Shown here piece after piece: positions 17,077-26,369 of a stretch of 64,000 bases of DNA; within the stretch, counting starts at the first letter, position 1, and every line of letters begins with the position of its first letter. The translations under genes were made by a program, and so were the position numbers. The DNA comes from an uncultured Rikenellaceae bacterium (GTDB lineage: Bacteria > Bacteroidota > Bacteroidia > Bacteroidales > Rikenellaceae), in contig CAMLTW010000012.1 of the NCBI GenBank assembly GCA_946486375.1, positions 1 to 64,000 of the forward strand, written 5' to 3'. Below the pieces are notes generated by a model. The model made no database searches and was not told the DNA's origin. It was given only the letters and a program-made list of their open reading frames with translations.

Positions 17077-18468
17077 ATGAGTGTACTGACAAAGGAGAAA
17101 GCCACGAAGTACCGGTGGGCGATCTGTACGTTGCTGCTCTTCGCCACGACGATCAACTACATGGACCGGAATGTGATCGGCTTTCTGAAAGAGTACTTCT
17201 GCTCTCCGGAAGGATTCGGATGGACGAACTCCGAATTTTCGTACGTGACTTCCTTCTTCACCGCGTTCTACGCCGGGGTCACCGTGATCGCCGGTTGGGT
17301 GATCGACAAGATCGGGACGAAGCTGGGGCTGGCCCTGTCGCTGATCGTCTGGTCGGTGTTCCAGTTCTTCAACGCCTTCGCGGGCCGTTCGGTGGTGACG
17401 CACATCGCCGTGCGGAGTCTGTTCGGCGTGGGCGAAGCCGGTAACTTCCCCGCTTCGATCAAGACGGTGGCCGAATGGTTCCCCAAACGGGAACGGGCGC
17501 TGGCGACGGGTATCTTCAACAGCGGTTCCAACCTCGGCGCCATGATCGGCGCCCTGTTCGTGCCCTGGTGCCTGATTTATTTCACGGGGGACAATCAGAT
17601 TCTCGGCCTGCACGGCTGGCAGATGGCCTTCATCATCACGGCGCTGCTGGGCTTCCTGTGGCTGATTTTCTGGTTCTGGCTCTACGGCACCCCGGAAAAG
17701 ATGCTCCAGAAAGGGAAGATCAACCGGTCCGAAATGGACATCATCGAAAGCGACAACACGCTGGAGGAAGCGCAGGCGGAAGCCGCCGCTCCGGAAGGAG
17801 AGGTGAAAGCGAAGGTGAAATTCACCCAGCTGCTGAAATACCGCCAGACGTGGTCGTTCTTCGTGGGCAAGTTCATGACGGACGGCATCTGGTGGTTCAT
17901 CCTGTTCTGGCTGCCCGACTACCTGAAGAAACAGTTCGACATGACCACGCAGGAAGTGATGTGGCCGACGTTCATCGTCTTCGGGGTGGCCATCGTGGGG
18001 AGCGTGTTCGGGGGAAGCATCCCGATGTTCTTCATGAACAAGGGCTGGAATGCGTACAAGGCCCGGATGATGGCCATGTTCATCATCGCCCTGTTCCCGC
18101 TGGTGCTGCTGGCGACGCAGTATTTCGGCAACGTGTCGATTTTCGGCAGCACGGCCAGCACGCTGGCGGTGGCCGTGATCTGTATCGGTGCGGCGGCACA
18201 TCAGGCGTGGTCGGCGAACATCTTTACGACCGTTTCGGATATGTTCCCGAAGAAGGCGGTGGGTACCGTGACCGGTATCGGCGGTCTGGCCGGGGGGATC
18301 GGCGGCGTGTTCGTGCAGCTCATTGCAGGGGCTTTGACCGACGCTTATGCTCAGACGCCGGAAGTGGCTTACTCGATCATGTTCGCCATCTGTGCTTTGG
18401 CTTACCTGATCGCCTGGGTGATCATGAAGGCGCTGGTTCCGCAGTTCAAGCCGATTACGGACTTGTAG
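17077..18468 (+). CDS. exuT: Hexuronate transporter, major facilitator superfamily (ExuT-like)
   Basis: A 463-residue inner membrane transporter with about 12 hydrophobic helices and a charged central loop (residues 225-250, LEEAQAEAAAPEGEVKAKVK). The first segment reads RWAICTLLLFATTINYMDRNVIGFL, typical of the anion:cation symporter branch that includes ExuT, with RSLFGVGEAGNFPASIKTVAEWFP in the N-terminal half. Location after kduI-kduD-kdgK-kdgA supports import of galacturonate, glucuronate or unsaturated uronates. The uxaCAB genes needed for plain hexuronates are not in the window, so unsaturated uronates are a good guess. A very strong terminator follows. Confidence 0.88.
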   Translation: MSVLTKEKATKYRWAICTLLLFATTINYMDRNVIGFLKEYFCSPEGFGWTNSEFSYVTSFFTAFYAGVTVIAGWVIDKIGTKLGLALSLIVWSVFQFFNAFAGRSVVTHIAVRSLFGVGEAGNFPASIKTVAEWFPKRERALATGIFNSGSNLGAMIGALFVPWCLIYFTGDNQILGLHGWQMAFIITALLGFLWLIFWFWLYGTPEKMLQKGKINRSEMDIIESDNTLEEAQAEAAAPEGEVKAKVKFTQLLKYRQTWSFFVGKFMTDGIWWFILFWLPDYLKKQFDMTTQEVMWPTFIVFGVAIVGSVFGGSIPMFFMNKGWNAYKARMMAMFIIALFPLVLLATQYFGNVSIFGSTASTLAVAVICIGAAAHQAWSANIFTTVSDMFPKKAVGTVTGIGGLAGGIGGVFVQLIAGALTDAYAQTPEVAYSIMFAICALAYLIAWVIMKALVPQFKPITDL

Positions 18469-18533
18469 TTTGACGGTCGTTTTAAGGGTATGACATATCG
18501 GTTCGGGGGAGTTCCTTCGGATCGGAAACCGAA

Positions 18534-18570
18534 AACCGGGCCGGGAAATTTTTCCCGGCCCGGTTCTTTT
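18534..18570 (+). terminator. Terminator of the uronate operon
   Basis: AACCGGGCCGGGAAA pairs perfectly with TTTCCCGGCCCGGTT around two bases and is followed by CTTTTG. It begins 65 bases after the transporter stop. Confidence 0.85.
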
Positions 18571-18610
18571 GTCGCTTTTCTTTGCTTTCCCGCCTCCGGC
18601 TTCCCGGTTC

Positions 18611-18965
18611 GGCATGACGCATTCGGGTCATGTTCTTCCGGCCATCCCGCACCTCCGCTCCTTTGCATCATGCTGAACCGAGGAAGACCGAAGGCATGAC
18701 GAGCCTCACCGACCGAACCGAAGACCGCTTTGCGGTCTGAGCCTCACTGATCGTAGCCCGCAGTCATTCCGCAGGAATGGTGCGGATACAGCGGAGAGAA
18801 GTAACATTGTCCGTGGTCGGTCTGAAAGACCGGCACGGAAACAGCGGAAGGAAGTAACATTCCGAAGGTTTGACGTGGGAATCTCTGTCTATTCATTTCT
18901 GTCATCATGCTATGCAGAGATTGCCGCGTCGCTTCTCGGTGTCGGCGCGTAACCGGCTGCGGATG
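18611..18965. repeat. Intergenic repeat block
   Basis: Repeat modules fill the gap before the mutS 3' end: palindromes around GACCGCTTTGCGGTC (near 18723) and GGTCTGAAAGACC, and a composite centre at about 18880-18920 where AATCTCTG and CAGAGATT face each other. No gene is seen. Confidence 0.6.
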
Positions 18966-18977
18966 CTACTCCCCTAT

Positions 18978-21641
18978 CTACAGTCCGGAAAGTTTCTTGA
19001 TTTCGCTCAGCTTGTTCAGGGCTTCGAGAGGCGTCAGCGAGTCGATGTCCAGGTCGCGGATTTCGTCGCGGATTTGTTTCAGCACCGGGTCTTCCAGCTG
19101 GAAAATGCTCAGCTGCATGTCCCCGCCCTTCGGGGTCTTGGGCAGCCCCGCCGTCGTGTCCCCGATGCCGCTGCCGCGGTGGCTTTCCTCCATGTCCTTC
19201 AGTATCTTCGACGCGCGGGCGATGATGCTCCGCGGCATCCCCGCCATCCGGGCAACGTGAATCCCGAACGAATGTTCCGTGCCTCCCCGCATCAGCTTGC
19301 GCAGGAACACCACGCTGCGATCCACCTCCTTCACCGAAACGTGGTAGTTCTTCACCCGCTCGTAGAGGTTCTCCATCTCGTTCAGCTCGTGGTAGTGCGT
19401 GGCGAACAGGGTCTTAGCCTTCGCTTTCGGATGCTCGTGGATGTACTCCACCATCGCCCACGCAATGGAGATGCCGTCGTAGGTGCTGGTGCCGCGGCCG
19501 ATTTCATCCAGCAGCACGAGGCTCCGCTCCGAGATGTTGTTCAGGATGCTGGCCGATTCGAGCATTTCGACCATGAAGGTGGATTCCCCCTGCGAAATGT
19601 TGTCCGACGCCCCGACGCGCGTGAAAATCTTGTCCACGATGCCGATTTCCGCGCTCGCCGCCGGGACGTAGCAGCCGATCTGGGCCATCAGCACGATCAG
19701 CGCCGTCTGCCGCAACAGGGCCGATTTCCCGGACATGTTCGGCCCGGTGATCATCATGATCTGCTGCTTTTCGTCGTCCAGATAGACGTCGTTGGGCACG
19801 TATTCCTCCCCGATCGGAAGGGCGGTTTCGATCACCGGATGCCGCCCCTGCCGGATGTCAATCGCGTTGCGTTCGGCGATCTGCGGACGGCAATACTTCC
19901 GCTCGACGGCGATCCGGGCGAAAGAAAGCAGGCAGTCCAGCCGCGCCACGATCGAGGCATCGCACTGGATGCGGTGCACGTAGGCGCCCAGCTCGGCCAG
20001 CAGCTCGGCGTAAATCCGCTGTTCGATGGCCAGAATCTTTTCCTCCGCCCCCAGTATTTTTTCTTCGTATTCCTTGAGCTCCGCCGTGATGTAGCGTTCG
20101 GCGTTGACCAGCGTCTGCTTGCGGATCCACTCTTCCGGCACCTTGTCCCTGTGCGTGTTGCGCACTTCGATGTAGTAGCCGAACACGTTGTTGAAGCTGA
20201 TCTTGAGCGAAGGGATGCCCGTGCGTTCGCTTTCGCGCTCCTGAATGCCGTTCAGGAACTCCTTCCCGTGCAGGGCGATGCGGCGCAGTTCGTCCAGCTC
20301 CACGTCCACCCCGTCGGCGATCACGCCCCCCTTCTGAATCTGGTTCGACGGGTCGGGATAGATGCGGGTTTCGATCCGGGTGCGCACCTCCGGACACACG
20401 TCCAGCCGCTCGCCCCATTCCCGGAGCTGCGGGTTTTCGGCCCCGGCGGCCAGGTTCCGGATTTCCTCGACCGCATAGAGGGCGTTCTTGAGCTGCACCA
20501 CTTCCCGCGGGGTCACCCGGCCCACGGCAATCTTCGAGATGATCCGTTCCAGGTCGCCCACCCGATCCAGCAGGCGTTCCAGTTCCTCCCGCGCTTCTTC
20601 ATGCCCCATCAGGTACCCCGTCACATCGAGCCGGGCGTCGATCTCCGCCTTGTCCTTCAGCGGCAGGGAAATCCAGCGACGCAGCATCCGCCCTCCCATC
20701 GGGGAAACCGTGCGGTCGAGCACCTCCGAAAAGCTCCGCCCCCGCTCGCTGTTGGAGGCGAAAAGCTCCAGGTTCCGGATCGTGAAACGGTCGATCCACA
20801 CGTATTTGTCCTCGTCGATCCGGGAGATCGAGGTGATGTGGCCGGTGTGCTTGTGTTCCGTGAAATCGAGATAGTAGAGAATCGCCCCCGCCGCGGTGAC
20901 CGCCGCGTCCATGTGTTCGACGCCGAACCCCTTGAGGGACTGACAGCCGAGCTGGGCCGCCAGTTTTTCGCGGTTCCGTTCGGGGGTGAACATCCATTCC
21001 TCCAGCCGGTAGGTGTAGAACGAGTCCCCGAACGCCTCGGTGAAATCCTTTTCATACCCTTTCTGGTAGATCACTTCCTTGGGGGCGAGGTTGGAAAGGA
21101 GCTTGTCCACATACTCGTCGTTCCCTTCCGCCGCATAGAATTCCCCGGTCGAGACGTCCAGAAAGGCCGCGCCCGTGCGCTTCTTGCCGAAGCAGACGCA
21201 GGCCACGAAGGTGTTCTCCTTGTGGCTTAGGATGTTTTCGTGAAAGGAAACCCCCGGAGTCACGAGTTCCGTGATGCCCCGCTTGACGATTTTTTTCGTC
21301 ATCTTGGGGTCTTCGAGCTGGTCGCAGATGGCCACGCGCTCCCCGGCCCGCACGAGTTTCGGCAGGTAGGTGTCGAGGGCGTGATAGGGGAAACCGGCCA
21401 ATTCGACCGAGGAGGCCGAACCGTTGGCCCGCCGCGTGAGGGTGATCCCCAGGATGCGGCTGGCCTTGATAGCGTCGTCGCCGAAGGTTTCGTAAAAGTC
21501 TCCGACGCGGAACAGCAGCACGGCGTCCGGATGCACGGCCTTCACGTCGTAGTACTGTTTCATCAGCGGGGTTTCCACGTATTTTCCGCGGGATTCGGCT
21601 GCGGTTCCGGCCGTTTTGTCCTGTTTTTTGGGTCTGCTCAA
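18978..21641 (-). CDS. mutS: DNA mismatch repair protein MutS
   Basis: An 887-residue mismatch-recognition ATPase. The mismatch-binding motif FYE is in [15 protein letters not shown] near residue 47. The connector and lever regions follow. The C-terminal ATPase has Walker [14 protein letters not shown], Walker [21 protein letters not shown] and [11 protein letters not shown]. The frame is closed upstream by a TAA seven codons before 21641 and the first usable start there is TTG; the first in-frame ATG is 26 codons later, inside the conserved segment [14 protein letters not shown], so TTG is preferred. No mutL is in the window. It stands alone between repeat-rich gaps. Confidence 0.97.
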   Translation of the reverse strand: MSRPKKQDKTAGTAAESRGKYVETPLMKQYYDVKAVHPDAVLLFRVGDFYETFGDDAIKASRILGITLTRRANGSASSVELAGFPYHALDTYLPKLVRAGERVAICDQLEDPKMTKKIVKRGITELVTPGVSFHENILSHKENTFVACVCFGKKRTGAAFLDVSTGEFYAAEGNDEYVDKLLSNLAPKEVIYQKGYEKDFTEAFGDSFYTYRLEEWMFTPERNREKLAAQLGCQSLKGFGVEHMDAAVTAAGAILYYLDFTEHKHTGHITSISRIDEDKYVWIDRFTIRNLELFASNSERGRSFSEVLDRTVSPMGGRMLRRWISLPLKDKAEIDARLDVTGYLMGHEEAREELERLLDRVGDLERIISKIAVGRVTPREVVQLKNALYAVEEIRNLAAGAENPQLREWGERLDVCPEVRTRIETRIYPDPSNQIQKGGVIADGVDVELDELRRIALHGKEFLNGIQERESERTGIPSLKISFNNVFGYYIEVRNTHRDKVPEEWIRKQTLVNAERYITAELKEYEEKILGAEEKILAIEQRIYAELLAELGAYVHRIQCDASIVARLDCLLSFARIAVERKYCRPQIAERNAIDIRQGRHPVIETALPIGEEYVPNDVYLDDEKQQIMMITGPNMSGKSALLRQTALIVLMAQIGCYVPAASAEIGIVDKIFTRVGASDNISQGESTFMVEMLESASILNNISERSLVLLDEIGRGTSTYDGISIAWAMVEYIHEHPKAKAKTLFATHYHELNEMENLYERVKNYHVSVKEVDRSVVFLRKLMRGGTEHSFGIHVARMAGMPRSIIARASKILKDMEESHRGSGIGDTTAGLPKTPKGGDMQLSIFQLEDPVLKQIRDEIRDLDIDSLTPLEALNKLSEIKKLSGL

Positions 21642-21803
21642 AGCGTTTCGATTTTATGGAAATACGTTCGCGGGAAAAGACGCTCCGGAAGGCCGGGGCG
21701 TCGCCTGCTTGCGACCGGCGATTCCGCATGGCTTCTTACGAAGTCTCGGAATGAAGCGATGCACCCCCGAATGAGATGCTCACGCTCCGCCTTCGGCTTC
21801 GAA

Positions 21804-21963
21804 TGCTGCCTCCCTGCGCTCAATCCGTGCCGTCTTTTACCGGAGGATCGGACTTTCCCGCAAACTTGCCGATACCCGCCGACGCAACCGACCTGCCGGG
21901 GTCGCCGGAGCGACCGGTCGGTGAGCTCGGAATACCGAAGGTATTCCTCGGTTCAGCATGACG
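21804..21963 (+). repeat. Family B intergenic repeat, copy 1
   Basis: Begins at CTCCCTGCGCTCAATCCGTG, has the core CGCAAACTTGCCGATACC, then GGTCGCCGGAGCGACC and GTGAGCTCG, and ends in a short palindrome and CAGCATGACGG. Four other copies are at 22214, 32181 (minus), 53076 and 57399 (minus). Confidence 0.85.
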
Positions 21964-22213
21964 GTTTGCAGCCGAGCTCTTCCAGCCGTTCCGTCCCCTG
22001 CACCCATCCGCTCTCCCAGTCTCCTCCGCGTCATTCCGAACCGAGCATGACCGCAAGTCATGCGAGTCTCACTGACCGGAGTCCGCTGTCGCCGCCGGAG
22101 CGGCGGGGCGGATACAACGGAGGGAAGTAGCTTGGGCCGTAAGGCCTGACGGGGGAATCTCTGTTGTGCCTTTGTGTCTGACAGGGATCCTCACGTTGCG
22201 GCGTTGCCGCTAA

Positions 22214-22363
22214 TGCTACCTCCCTGCGCTCAATCCGTGCCGTCTTTTACCGGAGGATCGGATTTTCCCGCAAACTTGCCGATACCCTCTGACGCAGCCA
22301 ACCTGCCGGGGTCGCCGGAGCGACCGGTCGGTGAGCTCGCATGGCCTACGGCCATGCTCGGTT
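22214..22363 (+). repeat. Family B intergenic repeat, copy 2
   Basis: About 95 percent identical by eye to copy 1 through the 120 bp core; the terminal palindrome differs (CGCATGGCCTACGGCCATGC). Confidence 0.85.
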
Positions 22364-22612
22364 CCCGTCCTGCAAAGATACGTTTTTCGGGCCTTCCGGA
22401 AAAATGGCAGAGACATTTTTTGCTTGTTTTCTTTCACTCTCGGACGGGGAAAACCGGATTCGGAAAGCGTACGGGGCCGGAAATCTTTCCGGCGGGTTTT
22501 CTCACAATCCCCCCTTAAACCTGCTTCCGGCTTCGGAGCCGGGGAAGGAACACTCAAAAGGGTGGGAACTTCCGGTTTCCCCGAAACCCGCCGCCCTCCC
22601 CCGTAAGAGGGA

Positions 22613-23578
22613 TTACCGGTCCCGTTCGAGGATGTAGCGGCAGTAGAGCCGGAGCGACTCCCGGTACGGCGAATCCGGGTACCGTTCCAGCACCGCCAGG
22701 GCCTTGTCGCGGAAACCGGCCATCGCCTGTTCCGCATGGTCCATCCCGCCGCCCCGGAGCACCCGTTCGCGCAGGGCCGTCACCGCCGCCTCGTCTTCCT
22801 CCGCCCGGCAGAGCAGCCGGATCAGCTGTTTGCGCTCCGCCGGTTCCGCCCGGTCGAGCAGATACAGCAGCGGCAGGGTCACCTTTCGCTCCCGAAGGTC
22901 TTCGCACTCCGGCTTTCCCGTCCGTGCCCCCTCGTAGTCGAGCATGTCGTCCCGGATTTGAAACGCCATTCCGATGCACGTTCCGAACGTCCGCATGTCT
23001 TCCTCCGCGGCAGAGCCTGCCTCCGCGGCGATCGCCCCCATCGCTCCGCAGGCGCCCAGCAGCGAAGCGGTTTTCTTCCGGATGATTTCGTAGTAGAGCG
23101 CTTCGGTCATGTCCAGCCGGGAGGCGTGTTCCAGCTGGATCAGCTCCCCTTCGGCCAGTTCCCGGAAAGCCTCGATGATGGGCGGCAGGAGCTTTTCCCC
23201 GCCGTCCCGCAGCGACGTGTCCATGGCCTGAGCCAGCAGGTAGTCTCCGGCCAGCACCGCCGTTTTGGAACGCCAGACGGCGTTTACGGACAACTGTCCC
23301 CGGCGCATGTGCGCTTCGTCCACCACATCGTCGTGGATCAGGGAGGAGGTGTGCGCCATTTCCGCGAGCATGGCCCCGGTCAGGGCCAGGTCGCCGACTT
23401 TCCCGTTCAGGCCCGCGGTCAGCAGCACCAGCAGGGGGCGCATCTGTTTTCCCTTTTGCTCCAGCACATAGGTCAGGATGGACGCGATGAGTCCGTCGCC
23501 CGATTCAAAGCGTTCCTCCACCAGCCGGTTGAACCGCTGCAACTCCTCCGCAACGGGTTTTCGTATGGCATCCAACAT
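22613..23578 (-). CDS. Polyprenyl diphosphate synthase (trans-isoprenyl)
   Basis: A 321-residue enzyme making a long-chain isoprenoid diphosphate, probably the menaquinone side chain, from IPP and an allylic primer. Both aspartate-rich motifs are present: LIHDDVVDEAHMRRG (FARM, near residue 83) and QIRDDMLDYEG (SARM, near 210), with GKQMRP near residue 45. The start at 23578 (MLDAIRKPVAEEL) matches the family N-terminus; an ATG 24 bases upstream would add a poor extension. A TAnnTTTG box is at 23600-23607. Product chain length cannot be read with confidence. IspG, an upstream isoprenoid enzyme, is partly encoded at the right edge. Confidence 0.92.
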   Translation of the reverse strand: MLDAIRKPVAEELQRFNRLVEERFESGDGLIASILTYVLEQKGKQMRPLLVLLTAGLNGKVGDLALTGAMLAEMAHTSSLIHDDVVDEAHMRRGQLSVNAVWRSKTAVLAGDYLLAQAMDTSLRDGGEKLLPPIIEAFRELAEGELIQLEHASRLDMTEALYYEIIRKKTASLLGACGAMGAIAAEAGSAAEEDMRTFGTCIGMAFQIRDDMLDYEGARTGKPECEDLRERKVTLPLLYLLDRAEPAERKQLIRLLCRAEEDEAAVTALRERVLRGGGMDHAEQAMAGFRDKALAVLERYPDSPYRESLRLYCRYILERDR

Positions 23579-23599
23579 GAGACATCCGATTAGAAAACA

Positions 23600-23607
23600 C
23601 AAATTTA
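23600..23607 (-). promoter_or_regulatory. -7 box of the polyprenyl synthase gene
   Basis: Minus-strand TAAATTTG (TAnnTTTG) 21 bases before the ATG at 23578. Confidence 0.55.
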
Positions 23608-23910
23608 ACGATATTTTCCGGTTTTGTTCATTCCCCGACAGGAGTTATCGGCAAAACGTTCTTCACAGCGGCCCGGTTCCGGGGGGATAACCTCCGCAAC
23701 CGACCCCTCCCGTCCTTGTGGCAATCTCATCGTCACAGCCGATTGTCTCCGGGCCTTTCCAGCCGTCCTGCAACCGCCTTTATCCCCGCTACCCTGCGTC
23801 GTCATTCCGACCGTCCTCCGGCCATCCGTACCGATAACGCCCCCGAGTCATTCCGACTGTCCGCCACCCCTCCGCCAACCGCCCTGCCTCCCTGCAAAAC
23901 CGATTCCCCC

Positions 23911-23942
23911 GAAAGAAAAAGGAGCGCACCTTTGTGCACTCC
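23911..23942 (-). terminator. Terminator of the FKBP lipoprotein operon
   Basis: Minus-strand stem GGAGTGCAC / GTGCGCTCC (one mismatch) with a four-base loop and then TTTTTCTTTC. It starts about 40 bases after the stop at 23983. The rest of the gap 23579-23982 holds no gene. Confidence 0.75.
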
Positions 23943-23982
23943 CCGATAAACTTCCGTCCGAAGCCGGCGTCTCCGTCCTCTC

Positions 23983-25047
23983 TTATTCCTCCTCGTCGTC
24001 TCCCCGGTCGACCGGTTCCACGTAGATGTCGAACACCAGCGGCGCATAGGCCGGAATAGACGGGGAATTTCCCGCCGCTCCGTATCCGAGGCCCGAAACG
24101 AACACCGTGCGGGCCCATTCTCCCCGCCGCATTTCGAGCGTGGCCGCGCGGAAGCCTTCGATCGGGGCCCCCTCGTCGTCGTCCCCCGGTTTGAACGTCA
24201 GGGGCATATAGGATTTGTCGGTGCTGTAAATGTTGTTCTGGACGGCGATCGTGTCGATGTTCGTATCGAAGATGAAGCCGTCGAGCAGCCGGCCGATGTA
24301 ATAGACCGACAGCGAGGAATCCCGCCCGATGGAGTCACCCTGGGGCTTGGGTTCGAGAATCTTGAGGTACATCCCGACCTTCACCGTATCGGCGAGATCG
24401 GCGATTCCCAACTCGTTCTGCGCATACGCTTCCACCTGCTTCGCCCCATAAAGCACCGGATCGGGGATCACTTCGTTCAGCTTCATGTCGAAGATCAGGG
24501 GCGTCCCCGGTTCCACCGTCATGTTGGCGGGGCTGTACCCGTCGGAACCGTAGAATCCGTATCCCGCGTAGGAAAGCGACGGGGGCAGGTAAATCCGCAG
24601 CGAATCCCCCTCGTTCATCGTCTGCAGGGCCAGAATCTGCCCCGGAGCCAGGCTCCAGAACCCGCCGCCGGTGATCGTTCCCGTGGAGGCGGGGTAGTAT
24701 TCCATGAACTCCGGCACATAGTTGGTCGTGTAGGCGAAAAAGCCCACCTGTTTGGCGATCTGCCTGGAACGGGAGACGAAAACCTCTTCGTTCTTCAGCA
24801 TCCCCGTGTAGTCGAGTTTCATCCAGTATCCTTCATACAGAGGGCGCCCTTCCGGATTTCGCTCGATCCATTCCACGTACATGCCGCTTTCCTGCCGTTC
24901 GGCCTGCGGATGGTATTTCTTCATCCAGACGTCGAAAGCCTCCTGCCGGAAAGCCGTCAGGTCGGTGTCTTCCGTTTCCGCACACGAAACGAGCCCCGTC
25001 AGCAGGGCCGCCGTTACGATCAAAGCGCCGAAAAATGTTTTTTTCAT
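23983..25047 (-). CDS. FKBP-type peptidyl-prolyl isomerase lipoprotein (two-domain)
   Basis: A 354-residue lipoprotein. The start at 25047 gives MKKTFFGALIVTAALLTGLVSC, with a lipobox Cys after LVS; an ATG four codons upstream is possible. Two regions resemble FKBP domains: one around residues 70-200 (LKNEEVFVSRSRQ, EGDSLRIYLPPSLSYAGYGFYG) and one around 215-345 (VYYIGRLLDGFIFDTNID, TVFVSGLGYGAAGNSPSIPAYAPLVFDIYVE). The C-terminal domain keeps the canonical Ile-Pro-x-(x)-Pro-Leu-x-Phe ending. It acts in the periplasm or at a membrane surface on protein folding. It follows a shorter FKBP lipoprotein gene by 25 bases, so the two form an operon. Confidence 0.85.
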   Translation of the reverse strand: MKKTFFGALIVTAALLTGLVSCAETEDTDLTAFRQEAFDVWMKKYHPQAERQESGMYVEWIERNPEGRPLYEGYWMKLDYTGMLKNEEVFVSRSRQIAKQVGFFAYTTNYVPEFMEYYPASTGTITGGGFWSLAPGQILALQTMNEGDSLRIYLPPSLSYAGYGFYGSDGYSPANMTVEPGTPLIFDMKLNEVIPDPVLYGAKQVEAYAQNELGIADLADTVKVGMYLKILEPKPQGDSIGRDSSLSVYYIGRLLDGFIFDTNIDTIAVQNNIYSTDKSYMPLTFKPGDDDEGAPIEGFRAATLEMRRGEWARTVFVSGLGYGAAGNSPSIPAYAPLVFDIYVEPVDRGDDEEE

Positions 25048-25072
25048 GTTGTTTCGCATTGCTCCCTTAAAT

Positions 25073-25591
25073 TCATTTGACCACCCGGTCGATGACCACC
25101 TTGAACACCACCGACTTTCCAGGCCGAACCACGCCCACGATGTCTTCGCCGTAGGCCAGGTCGGGCGTCAGGAAAAGGTACACCGTTTCTCCCGGCCGCG
25201 ATCCCGGCAACCCCAGTTCCAGCCCCCGCAGCACCGAGCCGTCTCCGAGGAGTATCCCTTTCGGAGAGAAGTCCATATAGGTCTTGTCGAACCCCGCCTC
25301 TTCCGCGTCGGCTTCGATGTTGGTGGTGAAAAGCGCCCCGATTCCGCTGGCGAAAAGGTAACCGCTGTAATGGAAATAGACGGAATCCCCCCGGTGCAGC
25401 ACGGGACCTTCCTCCGTAGCCGGGTCGGCGTATTTGTACACCCAGTCCTGCTGTGTGTATTCCACCTGTTGTCCGCGGAGGTAATTTTCGATGGCCGTCC
25501 GTTGGGCGGGCACGTCGTAGTCGGTCTTTTTGCAGGCCGCCAGCGCGCCCAGCAAAAAGAGCGTCATTCCCGTTTTTCCGATAAACCGCAT
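25073..25591 (-). CDS. FKBP-type peptidyl-prolyl isomerase lipoprotein (single domain)
   Basis: A 172-residue lipoprotein: MRFIGKTGMTLFLLGALAAC gives a signal peptide with lipobox LAAC. The rest carries one FKBP domain: VYFHYSGYLFASGIGALFTTN, then VLRGLELGLPGSRPGETVYLF and the end LAYGEDIVGVVRPGKSVVFKV. Proline-bond isomerisation in the periplasm is expected, although several active-site aromatic positions differ from classical FKBP. It is the first gene of a two-gene operon with the larger paralogue at 23983-25047. In Bacteroidota such proteins are often linked to gliding or outer-membrane biogenesis; no such partner is visible here. Confidence 0.83.
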   Translation of the reverse strand: MRFIGKTGMTLFLLGALAACKKTDYDVPAQRTAIENYLRGQQVEYTQQDWVYKYADPATEEGPVLHRGDSVYFHYSGYLFASGIGALFTTNIEADAEEAGFDKTYMDFSPKGILLGDGSVLRGLELGLPGSRPGETVYLFLTPDLAYGEDIVGVVRPGKSVVFKVVIDRVVK

Positions 25592-25749
25592 AAAAACCGT
25601 AGATTACACCGCGGCGAAGGTAGTAAAAAATTCGCAAAACCCTGCGGCCTTCCTTCCCTCTCCTTAAATAACTCGTTCCGGCGGCTTTTATTGTGAACGA
25701 CAGGATTTTCACGGACAGGAGGGGAGGGCAGGGAGACGGCCTCCGCTAA

Positions 25750-26300
25750 AGGGTTACGGGGTTGGGATGCTTACGTCGTCGTTGCGGATGCTACCTCCCT
25801 GCGTTGTTCCCGTGCCGTCACTGACGTGACGACCGCAGCCCGTGGTCGTCACGTGGCCATCCGTACCAATAATGCCCCTGCGTCATTCCGAGGAGGGCCG
25901 CAAGGCCCGACGTGGGAATCTCAATATCAGGGAAAACCTCCCAACTGTCCCGCAGCCCCCCGTTCCTTGATACCCTGCGCCATTGCGAACCGAGCAGAGC
26001 CTTCGGCCCTGCGAGCTCACCAACCGTAGCCTGTGGTCGTCCCGTCAGGGACGGCACGGATTAAGCGCAGGGAGGAAAACCGAGGTCTGCGAAGCAGGGC
26101 GAGTTAACCGACTGCAAGGAGGTAACAACAGCTAAAGATGATACGCTACCGTTCATTTCCTGCCGAGCGGGAGCAACGAAAAACCGCCGAAGGCGGATTA
26201 ATCTCTGTCTGTTTCTGTTTTTATATTTTGCACAGATTCCCGCGTCAAGCCCTCCGGGCTTTCCTCGGAATGACGCATTGCAGCCGGAGAACTCGCAGGG
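25750..26300. repeat. Intergenic repeat block with a family C element
   Basis: No gene is seen between 25592 and 26369. Modules at 25767-25925 lead to a family C element at about 26050-26203, nearly identical to 9296-9452. A composite centre follows at 26200-26240 and the closing arm CTCGGAATGACG is near 26265-26276. Confidence 0.75.
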
Positions 26301-26369
26301 CCTTCGAATCCTCCCGGCCTTCCGCAACCATCCGCAACCCCGACCCTTGAAAAAAGCGGCACAGTCCTT

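Larger units (their letters stand above)
21700..22375. repeat. Intergenic repeat block with two family B copies
   Basis: The gap 21642-22612 has no gene. It holds two full family B elements (listed separately), composite fragments at 21700-21795 and 22025-22200, and palindromes such as GCTCGGAATACCGAAGGTAT. The two family B copies have the same orientation and are about 410 bp apart. Confidence 0.75.

Noticed and set aside
21776..22518. Frames reading EDRTFPQTCRYPP in several gaps
   Set aside because: They are translations of family B repeats in one orientation; both strands are open and no start signal or family supports them.
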